DNA from: JBFWQM01 sp050249455
GTDB taxonomy: Bacteria > Pseudomonadota > Alphaproteobacteria > MPNO01 > VGEU01
Assembly: GCA_050249455.1 (NCBI GenBank)
Contig: JBFWQM010000250.1
Location: forward strand, 1-7,504
Reading direction: 5' to 3'
Length of the DNA: 7,504 nucleotides
Part shown: piece by piece, positions 5,887 through 7,504 of the stretch
Position numbering within the stretch: position 1 is the stretch's first letter
Layout: every line of letters starts with the position of its first letter
Translations under genes and position numbers: made by a program
Notes under the pieces: generated by a model
The model's database searches: none
Told to the model about the DNA's origin: nothing
The model's input: the letters and a program-made list of their open reading frames with translations, nothing else

Positions 5887-6987
5887 ATGCGTCTGGACCT
5901 CCATCTGATCGCCGCCGCGCGGCCCAACTTCATGAAAGTGGCGCCGTTGTACCACGCGCTCGCTGCCGAGCCGTGGTGCCGTCCGGTGCTGATCCACACC
6001 GGCCAGCACTACGACGCCAACATGTCGGACGCCTTCTTCCGCGACCTGAAGCTGCCGGAGCCAGCGCACCACCTGGGGGTCGGCTCGGGCAGCCATGCCG
6101 AGCAGACCGCCGGCGTGATGGTCGCCTACGAGCGGATCTGCCGCGAGACGCCGCCGGCGATGTGCATCGTGGTCGGCGACGTGAACTCCACCCTGGCGTG
6201 CACCCTGGCGGCGGCGAAGCTGCTGGTGCCGGTGGCGCACCTGGAGGCCGGCCTGCGCAGCGGCGACCGCACGATGCCGGAGGAGATCAACCGCATCGTC
6301 ACCGATTCGATCGCCGACGTCCTGTGGACGCCGTCGCCCGACGGCGACGCCAACCTGGAGCGCGAAGGCGTCGCGCCGGCGCGGGTGACGCGGGTCGGCA
6401 ACATCATGATGGATTCCTACGAGCTGCTGCGCCCGGCGATCGAGGCGGCGGCGACCCGCGCCGACTTCGGCCTGCCGGCCGGCGGCTACGGCGTCGTGAC
6501 CCTGCACCGGCCGTCCAATGTCGACGACCGCGACAAGCTGGCGGGCCTGGTCGCCGCGCTGGCGCGCATCGCGGCGCGGCTGCCGCTGGTGTTCGCCGTG
6601 CACCCGCGCACGCGCAAGAACCTGGAGACGTTCGGGCTGCTGCCTGCGCTCGCGGCCTGCCCCGGCATCCGCCTGACCGAGCCGATGGGCTACGTGCGGT
6701 TCATGGGCCTGGTGCGCGAAGCACGGCTGGCGGTCACCGATTCGGGCGGCATCCAGGAGGAGACCACCTACCTCGACATCCCGTGCCTGACCTTGCGCGA
6801 GAACACCGAACGGCCGGTGACGGTGACGGAGGGGACCAATCGCCTGCTCGACGCCGCGCGGCTGGAGACTGCGGTCGCCGAGGTGCTGGACGGCAAGTGG
6901 CCGCACGGCCGCCGCCCCGACCTGTGGGACGGCCGCACCGCCGCGCGCGTTGTCGCCGACCTGAAGCGGAGGCTGTGCGTAGACTGA
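5887..6987 (+). CDS. wecB: UDP-N-acetylglucosamine 2-epimerase (non-hydrolysing)
   Basis: A 366-residue enzyme of the usual length. It interconverts UDP-GlcNAc and UDP-ManNAc in the cytoplasm, supplying ManNAc-type sugars for surface polysaccharides. Family motifs are complete: AARPNFMKVAPL (10-21), HTGQHYDANMSD (37-48), GSGSHAEQTAGVM (66-78), VVGDVNST (95-102), HLEAGLRSGDRTMPEEINR (118-136), TLHRPSNVDD (205-214) and DSGGIQEET. Asp98, Glu120, Glu132 and His207 correspond to the E. coli catalytic residues Asp95, Glu117, Glu131 and His213. ATG at 5887 is chosen because the family N-terminus begins there; a GGGA about 9 bases upstream is a weak ribosome-binding site, and the frame runs further upstream over non-coding sequence. 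It is divergent from the beta-helix operon. The RPNFMK version of the first motif is the one I associate with exopolysaccharide and exosortase loci, so it may serve the same envelope polysaccharide as its neighbours. Confidence 0.93.
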   Translation: MRLDLHLIAAARPNFMKVAPLYHALAAEPWCRPVLIHTGQHYDANMSDAFFRDLKLPEPAHHLGVGSGSHAEQTAGVMVAYERICRETPPAMCIVVGDVNSTLACTLAAAKLLVPVAHLEAGLRSGDRTMPEEINRIVTDSIADVLWTPSPDGDANLEREGVAPARVTRVGNIMMDSYELLRPAIEAAATRADFGLPAGGYGVVTLHRPSNVDDRDKLAGLVAALARIAARLPLVFAVHPRTRKNLETFGLLPALAACPGIRLTEPMGYVRFMGLVREARLAVTDSGGIQEETTYLDIPCLTLRENTERPVTVTEGTNRLLDAARLETAVAEVLDGKWPHGRRPDLWDGRTAARVVADLKRRLCVD

Positions 6988-6992
6988 ACCGC

Positions 6993-7010
6993 GCCGGGCG
7001 CCCGCCCGGC
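6993..7010 (+). terminator. GC hairpin after the epimerase gene
   Basis: GCCGGGC (6993-6999) and GCCCGGC (7004-7010) form a perfect 7-base stem around a 4-base loop, starting 5 bases past the epimerase stop. Position fits a terminator, and the next gene has its own strong ribosome-binding site. There is no T-run after it, so it may act only as an mRNA 3' end stabiliser or be incidental. Confidence 0.4.
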
Positions 7011-7044
7011 CTGCCGCAACGAACCGGCATCGGGGGAGGACGTT

Positions 7045-7504
7045 ATGAAGGCTTCGCATCTGGCATTCCTGTGCGCGACGCTGGCCGCGACGGCGGCGGC
7101 CGCCCAGCGCCCGCCGTGGCCCGTCGGCGACGAGCGCGGCATGGCCAACCACCTGGGTCCGGCGACGTGGCAGCGCTGCGCCGCCCACCTGGGCGACCCC
7201 AACGCGAAGAGCTACGAGGTCTCGCACCTGCGGTCCAACACCATGCCGCAGTCGCCGTTCGGCACGCCCTTGGTCGACAAGTACCGCCCCACCGTCGGCA
7301 TCCCCGGCACCCGCCACGCCTTCAACGGCGAGGAGGCGGTGAGCGGCGAGGCCGGCGCGCAGGGCACCCAGATGGATGCGCTGGGCCACTTCGCCGTGCT
7401 GCCCGAGCCGTGGGACGGCAAGGCCGCGTTCCCCGCCGGCCGGGCGCAATACTACGGCGGCTACGTGCAGGAGCAGGTCAAGCCGACGCCCGACTCGCCG
7501 CTGC
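7045..7504 (+). CDS. Exported cyclase-family (kynurenine formamidase-like) metal hydrolase, partial
   Basis: The first 153 codons of a gene cut by the window end; the frame is open throughout. An N-terminal signal peptide (MKASHLAFLCATLAATAAAA, likely cut near residue 20) is followed by MANHLGPATWQRCAAHL (33-49) and the YEVSHLRSNTMP region (57-68). The metal-site motif reads GAQGTQMDALGHF (104-116). This is the layout of the cyclase family (PF04199), metal-dependent amidases and lactonases related to kynurenine formamidase and isatin hydrolase. The usual first metal ligand in GTHxDxxxH is His; here it is Gln109, while Asp111 and His115 are kept. The GGGGGAGGA ribosome-binding site ends 4 bases before ATG, strongly supporting the start. 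Being exported is less usual for the family. Substrate unknown; it may be independent of the epimerase 57 bases upstream. Confidence 0.82.
   Translation, partial: MKASHLAFLCATLAATAAAAQRPPWPVGDERGMANHLGPATWQRCAAHLGDPNAKSYEVSHLRSNTMPQSPFGTPLVDKYRPTVGIPGTRHAFNGEEAVSGEAGAQGTQMDALGHFAVLPEPWDGKAAFPAGRAQYYGGYVQEQVKPTPDSPL

Noticed and set aside
5815..7449. A 544-codon minus-strand open frame across the epimerase and cyclase genes
   Set aside because: It is antisense to a gene with complete epimerase motifs, has low-complexity Arg/Ala/Gly-rich sequence and arises from third-position G/C bias.

Overview
This is a high-GC (roughly 70% by eye), gene-dense bacterial window with strong G/C bias at third codon positions. 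The gene families suggest a proteobacterium, most likely a high-GC alphaproteobacterium (Rhodospirillales-like). That placement is inference from gene content and style, because no taxonomic marker gene is present. It holds eight confident genes, the last cut by the window edge. No RNA gene, mobile element or CRISPR array was seen, and no non-coding stretch exceeds about 150 bases.

Layout. (1) Positions 56-520, minus strand: an Lrp/AsnC-family regulator, preceded by an AT-rich spacer with palindromes that look like an operator. (2) Positions 648-1349, minus strand: a GNAT-fold acyltransferase. (3) Divergent from it, on the plus strand at 1488-3399, a tight three-gene operon: an acyl carrier protein followed by two alpha/beta-hydrolase-fold proteins. 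These two match my memory of the 'exosortase A system-associated hydrolase 2' and 'hydrolase 1' families. (4) Convergent with that operon, on the minus strand, a two-gene exported-protein operon: a right-handed parallel beta-helix protein (4380-5735) and a secreted protein that appears to contain a tandemly duplicated domain (3454-4374). A good sigma70-like promoter lies upstream. (5) Divergent from it, at 5887-6987, a non-hydrolysing UDP-GlcNAc 2-epimerase (WecB type). (6) From 7045 to the window end, the start of an exported cyclase-family (kynurenine-formamidase-like) metal hydrolase.

How the genes may work together. The ACP, the two hydrolases, the GNAT protein and the epimerase are the sort of accessory genes found around exosortase A (EpsH/XrtA) and PEP-CTERM exopolysaccharide loci. 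No exosortase, PEP-CTERM protein, acyl-CoA ligase or decarboxylase is visible here. The window therefore looks either like the edge of such a locus or like a detached satellite of it. The most distinctive point is that one hydrolase appears to have lost its catalytic residues (Arg in the nucleophile position, no C-terminal His), while its translationally coupled partner carries a Cys nucleophile. This pair sits beside a dedicated carrier protein and an acyltransferase. A plausible but unproven picture is a small acyl-carrier-dependent modification pathway for an envelope or exopolysaccharide component.
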